A stretch of DNA of 64,000 bases. Source: Conchocele bisecta. Its lineage: Eukaryota > Mollusca > Bivalvia > Lucinida > Thyasiridae. Under the pieces are notes generated by a model. The model worked only from the letters and a program-made list of their open reading frames with translations, was not told where the DNA came from and searched no databases. Made by a program: the position numbers and the translations under genes. Shown one piece after another: positions 53,505 to 64,000 of the stretch; the first letter of the stretch is position 1, and each line of letters opens with the position of its first letter. The stretch lies in the NCBI GenBank assembly GCA_029237695.1, contig CM055265.1, positions 71,959,912 to 72,023,911 of the forward strand. The letters run 5' to 3'.

Positions 53505-54265
53505 GACTGGGGAAAAGAGGCTTATGAGATTTTTGACTACTGTCTCACGAAACTGCCCAAATTTTACGGCCATATAGACAATTCAAAAACAATATTATTT
53601 TCGATAATATTAAATTAAAGGAAAATTTAAGAATGAGCCTTCTTTTTATTTCGTGAAATTTGGTAAAATATTGATTTTATTGCGAAAACAAAATTTCCCC
53701 ATGTTAAATCCCCATAGACATCTTCACGGAGTGAAGATGTCTATGGGGATTTAACATGGGGACATTTTTTCGAATTTTAGAAATACTGGACTGATTTTGA
53801 AAATTTAACTTTTGTTTTCTTAGTTAGATCATATCCAAGCTATCTAGCCAGGTTTTGGAGTCAATTTCCAAAAGTTTTCGTTTTTTGACTCCTCCCACAA
53901 TTCCTTACCACTTTTTCCCCCATGTTAAATTCCCATAGACCGAATTTTACGAAATAAAAAGAAGGCTCATTCTTAAATTTTCCTTTAATTTAATATTATC
54001 AAAAGAAATCTTGTTTTTGAATTGTTTATATGGCCGCAAAATTTGGGCAGCTTTCGTGAAACAGAGAGTAGTATAGCTTATGATCAAATAGCAATTGCAA
54101 GTATACTAATAAAGATCTGTGTCGCTTGTTAGAAGCAGGACGGGTGATTCGTCGATGGAGGCGAACAGTGTAGATCCTGATCAGACTGTGCGGATGCACA
54201 GTCTGATCTGGATCCACACTGTTCGCAAAATCCATAGGCCCCATTTCTGCAGTCGCCGCACAAAC
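53505..54265. mobile_element. Family J element hosting family R
   Basis: J left part GGCTGTGACTGGGGAAAAGA ends at about 53536; J resumes at 54073 with GCTTATGATCAAATAGCAAT, hairpin GATCAGACTGTGCGGATGCA / CAGTCTGATC and CCCATTTCTGCAGTCGCC. Confidence 0.8.
53537..54072. mobile_element. Family R element nested in family J
   Basis: ACTACTGTCTCACGAAACTG to CTTTCGTGAAACAGAGAGTA; hairpin CCCCATAGACATCTTCACGG / GTGAAGATGTCTATGGGG. Confidence 0.85.
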
Positions 54266-56029
54266 GATGATCGGATCTGAAACATATGCGGATCTGAGCG
54301 CCGTACTATATCAAAGTTTAATAAGTAATTATTCCATACACTGTTTTCATTTGCGACGTGTTCTTTGACATTTCCCGAAAAACCGTTTTGGTTAGAAGCA
54401 AATGGTGTAAATTCGGAAATTCATTTAATATTGTTGCCGAAAATGAGACGAGGGGGTATCGAGGGAACTGGTGGGACTACATTAAAACATAAAATATTGT
54501 ACAGTTGGAAGCTTTGAATTTCACTTCCGGTTAGCAAATAGAAAATTATACAGTTAGATAGTTAGTTATAATATATTTAAGGGTAGGAATTGGCTCACAG
54601 ACCTTCCAAACCCGGGCATATGAGTCCAAAAAATGTGTCAATGGCCGTTGGCACTTTTTTTCTTTCTGATTTTAGTATGAGCGGCAATACAGTCGAAATG
54701 TTTGCTTTAAATTAAGGAGGTTATGAGTCGGAAAATTCAACAAAAAATGGCGACTAATTAGTTTGGTCGTATTGAGATTAAAACTGACGTACATGTGCAG
54801 AAGAATGAGAACGGGGAACCAATATCAACATTTGACACGAACGCTGTCTGAGGATACAACATACTTTGTCCCGGCGCTTGGCACATCAATAGACATGCTG
54901 ACGCGTATACTGGTTGATGTCCGATGTTTTTTATATCAGTATCCGACATACGCCAGTATCCGACACACGCCATTTTTTGTTCGGACAACTCAAGTAGTCA
55001 AACGCAAAGCAAAACAAATGACAAACAAATACGACAGGGGAGATAATCAATTACATTCAGCCATCACTGGCATCAAGCGTCTGCGTGATATTAACATGTT
55101 TGCATATCAAATGCATGTGTTTACATAATAAGCGCAATAACACACCGCATCTTGGCAGGTATAACTCACGCTGAACATGCACGATATGTGATTCAGACAG
55201 GCATGCAATTGCCACCCTACATTTGCCAAGATATGTATATATGTGTGACTAGCTGACAAAAGGACATTACAACGGTTGCTACCAGCGAAGACCCTGTTCA
55301 GTCTGCGCAGTCTGAACTGTGCCTTCGCTGTTCGCTATACATACATTATAAATAAGTCACTGACAGAAGTTACTGGCAGAACATAACAGATCCTGATATC
55401 TGTGAGTGCTCATAAGGGCTATGTTATACAATGGTGTTGTAAACGTCTTAAGGTCCGTTTTGTCCAGCCCGCGGTCCATCTAACGGCCTGTTGTTATCGG
55501 TAATCAACAAACTCGGCAACAAACAGAGCGCGGTCTGGTTCTGTAACCAGTATGTTGGTGGTCTAGGTATTAACGCACCAAAAAGTAGTCCGGTACATCG
55601 ATGATCTTGGGCCACAGAACCCAGCTTGCTTGTAGAACCTGATTAACTGTTGTACACATCTGCTTTGCGGAACTAGTGAAGGCGTTTTGACTCCGAGTCC
55701 ATTCACAGCTGTACTGTATTCAAAACGTACTCGAATACGATGGTCATGTGTGTGTGGATGATGGCGCCATATGGCAATCGGATTCGATCTTAGGAGTAAG
55801 TGAACCTATGTTTTATTTAGCCTACATCCATCCAAGGTTGCATCTTATGTAAAAGAAGGTTCTACAATATTTTTGAAAATTGAAAGCCACAGATAATCTG
55901 GTATACGTATATGGGATGTTAGGTTAAATTGTATTGTAAACCAGTTTAGTGTTTACCAACCCCGAGGCTGTGTGGCCGTTGTTTTGTGTCATTATGGCGG
56001 TGACGGTTGTAAAAATACTCGTTCATACG
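54266..56029. other. Mostly unassigned intergenic
   Basis: A J-like hairpin fragment (CTGTTCAGTCTGCGCAGTCT) lies near 55290. Frames of up to 121 codons (54763-55128) have no recognisable domain. Confidence 0.4.
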
Positions 56030-56240
56030 CAACAGCCTTCGATTATCTTACCAAGTTTATCAACGTTTGTGAACATCTCGCAAGCAAGCAACTTGATTGT
56101 CTGAGCCCGAGCTGTAGCACAGCTCGGGCTCAGCCAATCAAGCTGCTTGATTTCAAGCACAATATTCAAGTATTTTGAAATAAAGAAATTGAGAAATTGG
56201 CAAGATAGCGCATGCAGGCGGTGGTGTAAGCTGACATAAA
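56030..56240. mobile_element. Family S element
   Basis: GCAACTTGATTGTCTGAGCC hairpin centred on GAGCTGTAGCACAGCTC. Confidence 0.65.
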
Positions 56241-56385
56241 ACGTTCCCGTTTGGAACTAACCAGCTGGTGTAGGCTCTGACATTCTGCACAACGAGTATG
56301 AATACTAGTCTGTTCCACGTTTTCCAGTCGACGAATCTTTGGCTATTAGACATGCGGAAGACGTGAGCTGGAGGGTCGAAAAAAT

Positions 56386-56800
56386 AGAGAATAGTAGGTT
56401 AGTAGTTAGTTAAAATATCCGGCAAGGCTCTAGAATTTCTTTATTTCTCATCAGAAGTATATGTTGTGACCACTCATTTGAACCGTCTCGTCGAGACGGT
56501 TCAAATGAGTGGTCACAACATATACTTTGGTTCAGAAATAAGGAAAATAGATAGAGAATAGTAGGTTAGTGCCGTGAATGGGAACAAATATCTGGCAAGG
56601 CTCAGGAAACGGGATGGGCGAGGCTCTGCCGAGCACATCCCGTTTCCGTGCCGCGCCAGATATTTTTTCCCATTCACGGCACTAACCTACTATTCTATTT
56701 ATCCTGTCAACACCTTCAAAACGCAGTAAAATGCAAAAATTGTATTGACCGGATATCAAAAATGTTTCACGGCACCGTGTTTCACGGCACATACGCACAT
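56386..56800. mobile_element. Composite E+Y element
   Basis: E end (AGAGAATAGTAGGTTAG), family Y (56437-56547), a second E end at about 56552, the E hairpin and CACGGCACATACGCAC. Junctions match those at 34593-34932 in inverted orientation. Confidence 0.82.
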
Positions 56801-57085
56801 TGACTCCGAACCCTGGCGAGATAGCTTGGAAATATATGTAATGTAAATAAGAAAGAAAAGTTTTCCACAAACAAAAAATATAATATTTATAGCATCCATG
56901 TTAAATTTTCGCAATAAAATCAATACTGGATGGAATTCCATTAAATAATTGTTTTTGGGGAGGGTGACTTTTTTGTTATTGATGAAAACGAAGTACCTAT
57001 AGTTAAATATGTGTTAGATTTAATGTGTGTAATAGCCAAAAGTCCATCGGCAGCAAAACGTTGAACAAAGAGTAGTATTATTGGA
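56801..57085. mobile_element. Family R2 fragment, inverted
   Basis: GGAGGGTGACTTTTTTG, AGTACCTATAGTTAAATATG and CGGCAGCAAAACGTTGAACA. Confidence 0.55.
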
Positions 57086-57364
57086 TCAAGGGCAGTTGCG
57101 AAGTAGATCCAGTATATAGACATCCAGGATATACATTATCGCCATGACACGCCACAACTTATCGCTCATTTTATTTTCCCGGAATAAACAATGGATTGTT
57201 AATGAGGCGCCACCGATGAAATGTTTATCAAATGACATTTTCATTACCAATGGAGGGCGAAGGTTTATTGGGAAATGAATAAAAATCACATTTCCAAATT
57301 CTACAGGCCAGGAACTGTAAACCAGAAGGTGGCACAATAGCATCTGGTATCCCCGTCGACATTA
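57086..57364. other. Unassigned intergenic
   Basis: No features recognised. Confidence 0.4.
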
Positions 57365-57600
57365 CACCACCCACTGCGTTAATTTGGGCATTATTTGTGA
57401 ATTTCTTTATTTCAAAATACTCGAATATTCAGTTGTGCTTGAAATGAAGCAGATTGATTGGCTGAGCCTGAGCTGTGCTACAGCTCAGGCTCAAATAATC
57501 AATTGCTTACTGCGAATTGGAATTGCCAATAGGTGTTATAAAACGTTGATAATCGGGGTAAGATTAACGCAGGCAGTTGTGTATGGTTAGGGAAATGAAA
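57365..57600. mobile_element. Family S element
   Basis: TTGGCTGAGCCTGAGCTG / CAGCTCAGGCTCAAATAA hairpin; flanks TGCGTTAATTTGGGCA and AGATTAACGCAGGCAG are themselves inverted. Confidence 0.65.
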
Positions 57601-57741
57601 TAATACAGCAGCGCACCAGATAAGGTGCATATATTGGTGTAGTTTACGCATTCATGTTCAAACATTGGTGTACAAAATACTCACAACCAACAATTTGAAA
57701 TATACTCATTGAGTTTCAAATTGAGGATTAACACTGTTCTA

Positions 57742-57955
57742 TTAACCCTTAGCCTGCCGAATTAAATGTTGTCGTCTGCTGTTTATGTTTTATTTTCGAT
57801 TTTGCTCATCAAAAACATGCTTTGACAGCACTTTAGAATCATTTCCATTGGAAATGATTCTAAAGTGCTGTGAAACCATGTTTTTATTGAGAAACAGGGC
57901 AAAAGATAAAGCAACAGCAGACGACAGTTTTCGCGATCAGCAGGCTAAGCGTTAA
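57742..57955. mobile_element. Family I TTAA MITE
   Basis: TTAA then CCCTTAGCCTGCC; GGCAGGCTAAGC-type end then TTAA at 57952. GTTGTCGTCTGCTG / CAGCAGACGAC pairs and a TTAGAATCATTTCCATTGG hairpin. Confidence 0.88.
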
Positions 57956-58199
57956 AAGTGAAAATTCACTTATTTGAGCTGCAAAAAGCAAACACTGTTA
58001 TTATTATCTTTGATTTCTTATATCATGAATTGATTTAAAATTTATTTAATTTAGTGAAAACATGTGATGAATTCAGTAATTTATTTACAATATTACAATA
58101 CGCATTGAGTTCTGTAGACACAAATCGTATCTGGAGCTATGAACCACGGCGCAATGTCTGGCTGTACAGATGCATAACATATACTTTATGTTTATGATG

Positions 58200-58449
58200 T
58201 TAACCCTTAGACCGCTATCTTATTTTTTTTGTCGTCTGCCTTTTATTTTCTATTTTCCATTTTTATCATGAAAAACATGCTTTGACATCACTTTAGAATA
58301 AGTTACAACATGCTTTGACAGCACTTCAGAATCATTTCCATTGGAAATGATTCTGAAGTGCTGTCAAACCATGTTTTTATTGAGAAATAAGACAAGATAT
58401 ACAATCAACAGCAGCCGACAATTGTTGTGAGTAGCGGTCTAAGGGTTAA
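58200..58449. mobile_element. Family I TTAA MITE, second subtype
   Basis: TTAACCCTTAGACCGCT pairs exactly with AGCGGTCTAAGGGTTAA. Internally ACATGCTTTGACA is duplicated. Confidence 0.9.
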
Positions 58450-58546
58450 CACCGGAACACTGTGGAATTCTATGACACGTCTCTGCGAACCTCCCAGGGT
58501 ATGCAGCTTTAGAAGGTTCCACTGAAAGTGACGTGTATATATATAT

Positions 58547-59810
58547 ACGCATTCCTTGGCATGTTATTCATTATTCGCTAGGTCCACGGCGCAAGTGCAA
58601 TAAAACCGAACTTGCAATCTATACTTTTCTAGTATCAATGTACAATGAAACCTCTCTAAACCGGACACCCTGGGAGGTCCCCAGGGTGTCCAGTTTAGAG
58701 ATGTTTCACTGCAAATCAGGAATTTGATCATTCTGAGTCGTAGCTGTGTGCTATGCGATCACGAACAGACATTATCACCTGAGATAAATGACCAAGAAAC
58801 TCATCAAAAATAACATCACTGGTGTTTTCTTTGTGTCCGGTTTAGAGAGGTTTGACTGTATACACATTCCTTGACATGTTATTCATTATTCGCTAGGTCC
58901 ATGGCGCAAGTGAACTGGTGCAATAAAACCGAACTTGCAATGTATATCCATGTACAGTGAAACCTCTCTAAACCGAACACCCTGGGAGGTCCCCAGGGTG
59001 TCCGACTTAGATATGTTTCACTGTAAATCAGGCATTTGATCATAGTCGTAGCTGTGTGCGATGCGATCACGAACAGACATTATCACCTGGGATAAATGAC
59101 CAAGAAAATCATCAAAAATAACATCACTGGTGTTTTCTTTGTGTCCGGTTTAGAGACGTTTGACTGTATACGCATTCCTTGACATGTTATTCATTATTCG
59201 CTAGGCAAGTGAACTGGTGCAATAAAACCGAACTTACAATGTATATACATGTACAGTTAAACCTCTCTAAACCGGACACCCTGGGATGTCCCCATGGTGT
59301 CCAGTTTAGAGATGTGTCACTCTAAATCAGGCATTTGATCATTCTGAGTCGTAGCTGTGTGCGATGCGATCACGAACATACATTATCACCTGAGATAAAT
59401 GACCAAGAAACTCATAAAAAATAAGATCACATGTGTTTTCTTTATGTCCGGTTTAGAGAGGTTCGACTATATACGCATCCCTTGACAGGTTATTCATTAT
59501 TCGCTAGGTCCATGGCGCAAGTGAACTGGTGTAATAATATCGAACTTGCAATGTATACGTTTGCTAGTATCCATATACAGTGAAACCTCTCTAAAGCGGA
59601 CACCCTGAGAGGTCCCCAGGGTGTCCAGTCTAGAGATGTTTCACTGTAAACCAGGCGTTTGATCATTCTGAGTCGTAGCTGTGTGCTATGCGATCACGAA
59701 CCGACATTATCACCTGAGATAAATGACCAAGAAACTCAAAAACAATAAGATCACATGTGTTTTATTTGTGTCCGGTTTACAGAGGTTCGACTCAGGGTGT
59801 CCAGTCTAGA
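58547..59810. repeat. Four-unit tandem array, each unit with a family B MITE
   Basis: Units of about 300-316 bp begin near 58547, 58861, 59169 and 59471 with GCATTCCTTGACATGTTATT. Each carries a flank with TTCATTATTCGCTAGGTCC and one B copy (58644, 58950, 59253, 59579). A fifth partial B right end follows at 59795-59822. Confidence 0.88.
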
Positions 59811-59883
59811 GATGTTCCACTGTAATTCAGGCATATCCACATTCTAAAACATATATGTGTGTTTTGAAATCATTAACACACAA

Positions 59884-60059
59884 TAATTCCAGCACAAAAA
59901 TATTTACACAATTCCCTAACATTTGATTGGCCCGTAGCAAGTCTCTGTCCAAAATTTATATCCCAGTAAACTCCCACGCCGAACTACTTTCCGTAACCGT
60001 GAGGCGTAGTTAAAATAATTCTTAAGAAAACGGAAAATAAACACATTTTCTCGATGAAA
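59884..60059. mobile_element. Family K, left part only
   Basis: AATTCCAGCACAAAAATATT to ACACATTTTCTCGATGAA, cut where the mariner element begins. Confidence 0.75.
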
Positions 60060-61743
60060 TAAGTTGGGTTAAATATCTCGAAATGGCAACAAAATGAAAA
60101 ATTCAGGTGAAAAAAAACGATATCGGTGTTTGGTAATTTTTTTTTCTCAAAATATGATTTCTTTAGTCTGCTACCAATATGCTCCCCACTCATGGATATC
60201 GACACTATCATGACTATAGTGAGATCATATCATTCTTGTTTAATTGCTACTGGTCTAATGCGATCTGACCGTGTCACCGTGTATAATTTATTACAATATT
60301 CCCTTGCGGATAGCCAATCCCAAGTTAATTATCTCCCCTGGCTTTCATTTATGCCATTTGTTTTCTGCAAGAAGTTTTGCCAAGTTAATATTGTGTTGTG
60401 TTTTCTCATTATGATTGCCACAAACTGAGTAAATTGTTTTGAATGTCAAAATGGTGTTTAGTGTTGGAGACAAGGCTATCATTGAAGCATGTGCAACTGA
60501 AAAGGGATGGGGTGGTAAGCGAATAGTGAAAGAATTTCCAGGAAAAAAATGGAACTTCAATTCTGTACAGAGGTTAATCAAACGGATGAAGCAGAGTGGG
60601 ACAACTGACAGCCAGTCTGGGAGTGGTAGGCCCCGGACGGTTACTACAGATGAAAACATTGATGTTGTTGATGATGCAATTGTTTCTCAAGAAGATCAGC
60701 CTGGAACTCACAAGTCACAGAGACAAATTGCTTCAGATTTAAATGTGAGTCGTTCTAGTGTGCAAAGGATAGCCAGAAAGCTCAAATTAAAAGCTTAAAA
60801 AAGGATCCGAATTTCAAGGAGAGACGAAAATGTTAAACAAAAAAGAAAGACTCGTTGTAGGAACTTGCATGATAGATACTCTGCTGAAGATGTCAAAAAG
60901 ATAGTGTTTACTGACGAGAAAGACTTCACCCTAGAAATCGCCAAGAATAGACAAAATGACCGAGTTTACGGTACAAGTAAAAAAGACATACCCCTTACAA
61001 GACTTTATCATGAAATATCACGGTTTACCAAGAAAATTATGGTGTCAGCAGGAGTATCTTGCAATGGAAAGACTTCTATTCATTTTATTGACACATCTAA
61101 AACTAAGGTGAATTCCAACTGTTACGTGAACTTATTAGATGATAGTTTACTACCAGACTGTAGGCGGCTATATCCCAGAAACAATTACATTTTTCAACAA
61201 GATGGTGCCCCATCACACACAAGTAATGCCACGCAAATGCATTTGGAAGAGGTTGTACCTGAATTTATTAAAAAAACGAATGGCCATCGCAGTCTCCAGA
61301 CTGCAACCCCATGGATTACTCAATATGGGACTTCCTATCGCAAAAGGTCTACACTGGTCAAACAAGTAAATTCACCGAGACTGAACTCAGAGCCGGGATC
61401 ATTGCACAATGGTCAGAACTTACTGTCGAGGATATTAGGAAATGCATTACTTGTTGGAAAACCCGACTGAGGGCGGTGTGCACACAGAATGGAGGACATA
61501 TTGACCATCTGTTTAAGTAGAAATGGTGAGAAATAATAAAAAAATTGTCCGATATCACGTTTTTTCACCTGAATTTTTCATTTTGTTGCCATTTCGAGAT
61601 TTTTTACCCAATTTGGCTGAAATTTTGAGAAAATGCCTGAAATAGGCATAAGATGAGATGGGCAAAATAAAATGTTAATGCTATAACTAGTTTTATAGTT
61701 ATTAACATTTCAAGTGGGTATACGTTTTTTTTGGGCCACCCGA
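60060..61743. mobile_element. Mariner-type transposon with sub-terminal inverted repeats
   Basis: Inverted repeats of about 60 bp at 60066-60126 and 61549-61609 both contain GAAATGGCAACAAAATG. On the right the sequence runs on to TTTTTTTTGGGCCACCC before a TA near 61746, a typical mariner-like terminus; the matching left terminus is not visible, so the left end may be truncated. Confidence 0.7.
60451..61520 (+). pseudogene. Mariner-type DD37D transposase, disrupted
   Basis: Tc1/mariner (IS630) superfamily transposase that would cut and paste the element above. The N-terminal helix-turn-helix part runs from MVFSVGDKAIIEACA; SGSGRPRTV is the family's GRPR motif; a second helix-turn-helix, DLNVSRSSVQRIARK, follows. 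A TAA at 60796-60798 interrupts the frame, but the same frame continues. Catalytic residues: first Asp in FTDEKDFTLE, second in FQQDGAPSH, third in PDCNPMDYSIWDF. The third is reached only after a 1-nt slip in an A run near 61270-61276. The second and third Asp are 37 residues apart, counted across the slip (DD37D). With two lesions it is not functional as it stands; one may be an assembly error. Confidence 0.9.
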
Positions 61744-61759
61744 TATAATGTATTTGCGG

Positions 61760-62070
61760 TATAGAATTTAAGGAATACAATCTTGAGCTGTTGCGGTTAC
61801 TGGGGTGCATTAGCAGGACTCCACGCCCTTTAAACAGACCAAATGTATTATGCACCCCAGTAAACGCAACAGCCAATCGTTTTATTATTTATATCTACAC
61901 TGAATTTGCTGATAGTTTCAAAAATGTAAATAACCAAATATGGCGTTAAAATAAACAATACTATTGTTTTACGTCATTTTGTCGCAATTCCCGGAACAGC
62001 GACGTTGCGAACTTTAACCAATCAACAACATAGCGCGACGTCACGTACATGTGTCTAATGTATTGTATTG
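61760..62070. mobile_element. Family U element
   Basis: Hairpin GCTGTTGCGGTTACTGGGGT / ACCCCAGTAAACGCAACAGC (61789-61873), then GCGTTAAAATAAACAATACT as in the copy at 38612. Confidence 0.7.
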
Positions 62071-62075
62071 GGATA

Positions 62076-62351
62076 TAATTCCAGCACAAAAATATTTACA
62101 CAATTCTTTAACATTTAATTGGCCCGTAGCAAGTCTCTGTCCAAAATTTATATCCCAGTAAACTCCCATGCCGAACTACTTTCCGTAACCGCAGGCGCAG
62201 TTAAAATAATTCTTAAGAAAACGGAAAATAAACACATTTTCTTGATGAATGTATTTAAAATGCTGGAATTATAAGGAATGAATGGCCTTTTTGTGGAATT
62301 TATCGGGGATATAAACTTGGAAAAGTCGCGGGAATACTGGACGAGGCCTTA
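62076..62351. mobile_element. Family K, truncated in its hairpin
   Basis: ATAATTCCAGCACAAAAATA to GGAATACTGGACGAGGCCTT, where only the left hairpin arm remains. Confidence 0.78.
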
Positions 62352-62409
62352 AAAAATTACAATTTTCGAAAATAAAATCAAAAAAATAAAATCTTTTTAT
62401 TTTTTAGAA

Positions 62410-62760
62410 AACAGAGATCAATAAACAACTTCCGGTGAAAATACGACTACTTCCGCTATCTATATTCATAACGCGCATCTGCAGTGCCGGACTACAAATA
62501 GGCTGCAAATACACATTCATTACCGTATACAGTCTAAAAAATTGCTAATTTCCATGGAGCGGTATATAATAAATGGAATATTCATATTTTTGCAACGAAT
62601 ATGACATATATGTTCATCTCGTGGTGTGAAATGTCCATATTTCACTCGTGCATAACGGCACTCGTGAAATATGGACATTTCACACCACGAGATGAACATA
62701 TATGTCATATTCGTTGCAAAAATATGAATATTCCATTTATTTATTATATTTGAGTGCATC
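62410..62760 (-). mobile_element. Family N hairpin element, copy 2
   Basis: AACAACTTCCGGTGAAAATA, CCATGGAGCGGTATATAATA, then a near-perfect palindrome of about 150 bp (CGAATATGACATATATGTTC arms). Opposite orientation to 955-1225. Confidence 0.75.
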
Positions 62761-62825
62761 TGTGTGTATTTGGATGTTTCGTGACACCGGAAATAAATAA
62801 TAACAAAGCGGCGGAACCCACTCAT

Positions 62826-63095
62826 GGATCCAGCTGGTTTCTTGGGAAGACGACATGGTAATTCACAAAATAAACTCTTTCCAGCATCGTCCATTTGATC
62901 GCTTAACATCAAAGCTGGAACATAATGATTCGCATAACCAGGGTAAATTGAAAGCAATAAAGCTGGTTTATTCTCCGATTTGTAACACTTAATATTTGAC
63001 ACAAACAATGAACTAACAAGTGATGCGTGACGGGACTTCCAAGGTGTTCGCGTGTCGCCCTTTGTAACAGAGATCACATAATTGGACCGACTCAT
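62826..63095 (-). other. Unidentified open reading frame, possible exon
   Basis: About 90 residues read MSRSNYVISVTKGDTRTPW from 63095, later LCSIYPGYANHY-like and CRLPKKPAGS near 62826. Beyond that the frame runs into the family N repeat. The composition (balanced, not repeat-like) looks more like real protein than most frames here, but I recognise no domain. It could be an exon of an unseen minus-strand gene or part of a decayed transposon. Confidence 0.3.
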
Positions 63096-63155
63096 CGAAT
63101 ACCCTCACGGACGATTCCGAACCATACTCCCATAAAGCACCCGACCCATAACATA

Positions 63156-63268
63156 CAGTGGGGTCAGCGTGTAAGTGCACACACGAACGAACACGACAGG
63201 TTGGAACCAACCCATGGAACCAACCTGTCGTGTTCGTTCGTGTGTGCACTTACACGCTGACCCCACTG
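63156..63268. mobile_element. Family L bare hairpin MITE
   Basis: CAGTGGGGTCAGCGTGTAAG to its exact reverse complement, with a 13-bp longer centre (CCAACCCATGGAACC). TA on both sides. Confidence 0.88.
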
Positions 63269-63289
63269 TAAACTGTTCAAGTGCTTGCA

Positions 63290-63777
63290 TTAAAGGTACA
63301 TGCCCACTCAATTGACACAACATATTCTTTATAGGAATTAAATAAATGTATAATTGTGTCACTATTCAACCAGTTCTAAACATTACAAAGCCTGCTATAC
63401 AGATATAATTATTTAGTAATATTTACTGATAGTGCAAATTAGGCATACTATTTTTTAATTATTGATACTACATGTATTTATATGCCTCACCTGAAAAAAT
63501 AATATTTTCGACAAATTGTAACCTATGATCATTGCGCAGCAAAACATAAATACTGAGAATAAATAGTAATGTCCGTTAACATTTTAAGGAAACAAGGTTA
63601 TCGCCCCTGATATCATTTTGGAAATTTACGTCTGATATAAAATGTATATTAATGCCAATCAATACGTGGGGTAATGGTGAATGAATGTTTATTTGCCAGA
63701 CAATGTCATATCTACAAAATACACAAAACTATCTGTCTCCCTATAGTATAACCTACTGAGTGGGCATGTACCTTTAA
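63290..63777. mobile_element. Family T TTAA element, copy 2
   Basis: TTAA then AGGTACATGCCCACTCA; TGAGTGGGCATGTACCT then TTAA. The inverted ends here match exactly for 17 bp. Confidence 0.9.
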
Positions 63778-64000
63778 ATGTTAGCGCTGTCTGGAAAACG
63801 AATAGATCTACAGGCGCTTGTGTTGCGCCTGTATTCATTTTCCAGATCGCTTTAACAGCATACACCCATATTCGTACTCATTATCAGAATATTCGCGAAT
63901 AGCGCGAAAATCAGATACTCGCGAACAAAAATCAACTAGAGAAACGCCGATGCGCGCCATCGCAATATACCCACTTTTCCAACTTTCAAAGTTCAAAATG
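63778..64000. repeat. Terminal stretch with imperfect hairpin
   Basis: TTAGCGCTGTCTGGAAAACG (63780) pairs with ATTTTCCAGATCGCTTTAAC (63838) around ACAGGCGCTTGTGTTGCGCC. The rest is unassigned. Confidence 0.6.

Noticed and set aside
1..64000. Retrotransposon reverse transcriptase or retroviral genes
   Set aside because: I looked for reverse transcriptase, integrase and gag-like motifs in the open frames and saw none.

Overview
This is invertebrate nuclear DNA: AT-rich, intron-bearing, with no operons or ribosome-binding sites, and densely packed with short non-autonomous DNA transposons. It carries one complete protein gene, a seven-exon T-box transcription factor that I recognise as TBX20 (H15/midline/nmr class), coding from 4742 to 25278 on the + strand. 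Repeat style (tRNA-derived SINEs, hairpin MITEs sharing GATCAGACTGTGC-type cores, pogo-like ends) makes me think of a mollusc, probably a heterodont bivalve. That placement is an inference and not proven here.

Layout. 1-4741: repeats and the presumed TBX20 5' flank. 4742-25278: TBX20. Exon 1 carries an N-terminal FSIDALI (eh1-like) motif, exons 2-5 the T-box, exons 6-7 the C-terminal tail. Intron 2 (11.4 kb) holds many MITEs, and intron 5 is almost entirely two MITE copies with a third element nested in one. 25279-60000: intergenic DNA built from about twenty repeat families, often nested. 60060-61743: a mariner-type transposon whose DD37D transposase is broken by one stop codon and one 1-nt slip. 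62826-63095 (minus strand): an unidentified open frame.

Repeat families are given letters in the feature list. Key ones: A (ends GGGGCCCGTTTCACTAAAC), B (pogo/Tigger-like ends CAGTGAAACCTCTCTAAACC, TA target), C (ends TAGCCTATTTCACC, 3-bp CWG targets), D (ends AAGGTGCATGATCACGTGG), E (CCGTCAACAC... / AGAATAGTAGGTTAG), F, I, T and Z (TTAA targets, piggyBac-like), J (GATCAGACTGTGC hairpins), K, L (bare 100-bp TA-flanked hairpins) and P/Q.

The most interesting signal is the P/Q group: four elements with TACGGA...TCCGTA ends, 6-bp target duplications and interiors made only of arrays of short palindromic or inverted units. One of them lies about 290 bp downstream of the TBX20 stop. Next are an 891-bp near-complete palindrome with an exact 8-bp target duplication and promoter-like motifs on both arms, and a staggered partial copy of TBX20 exon 4 inside its own following intron. 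All coordinates and motif calls were read by eye; nothing was searched against a database.
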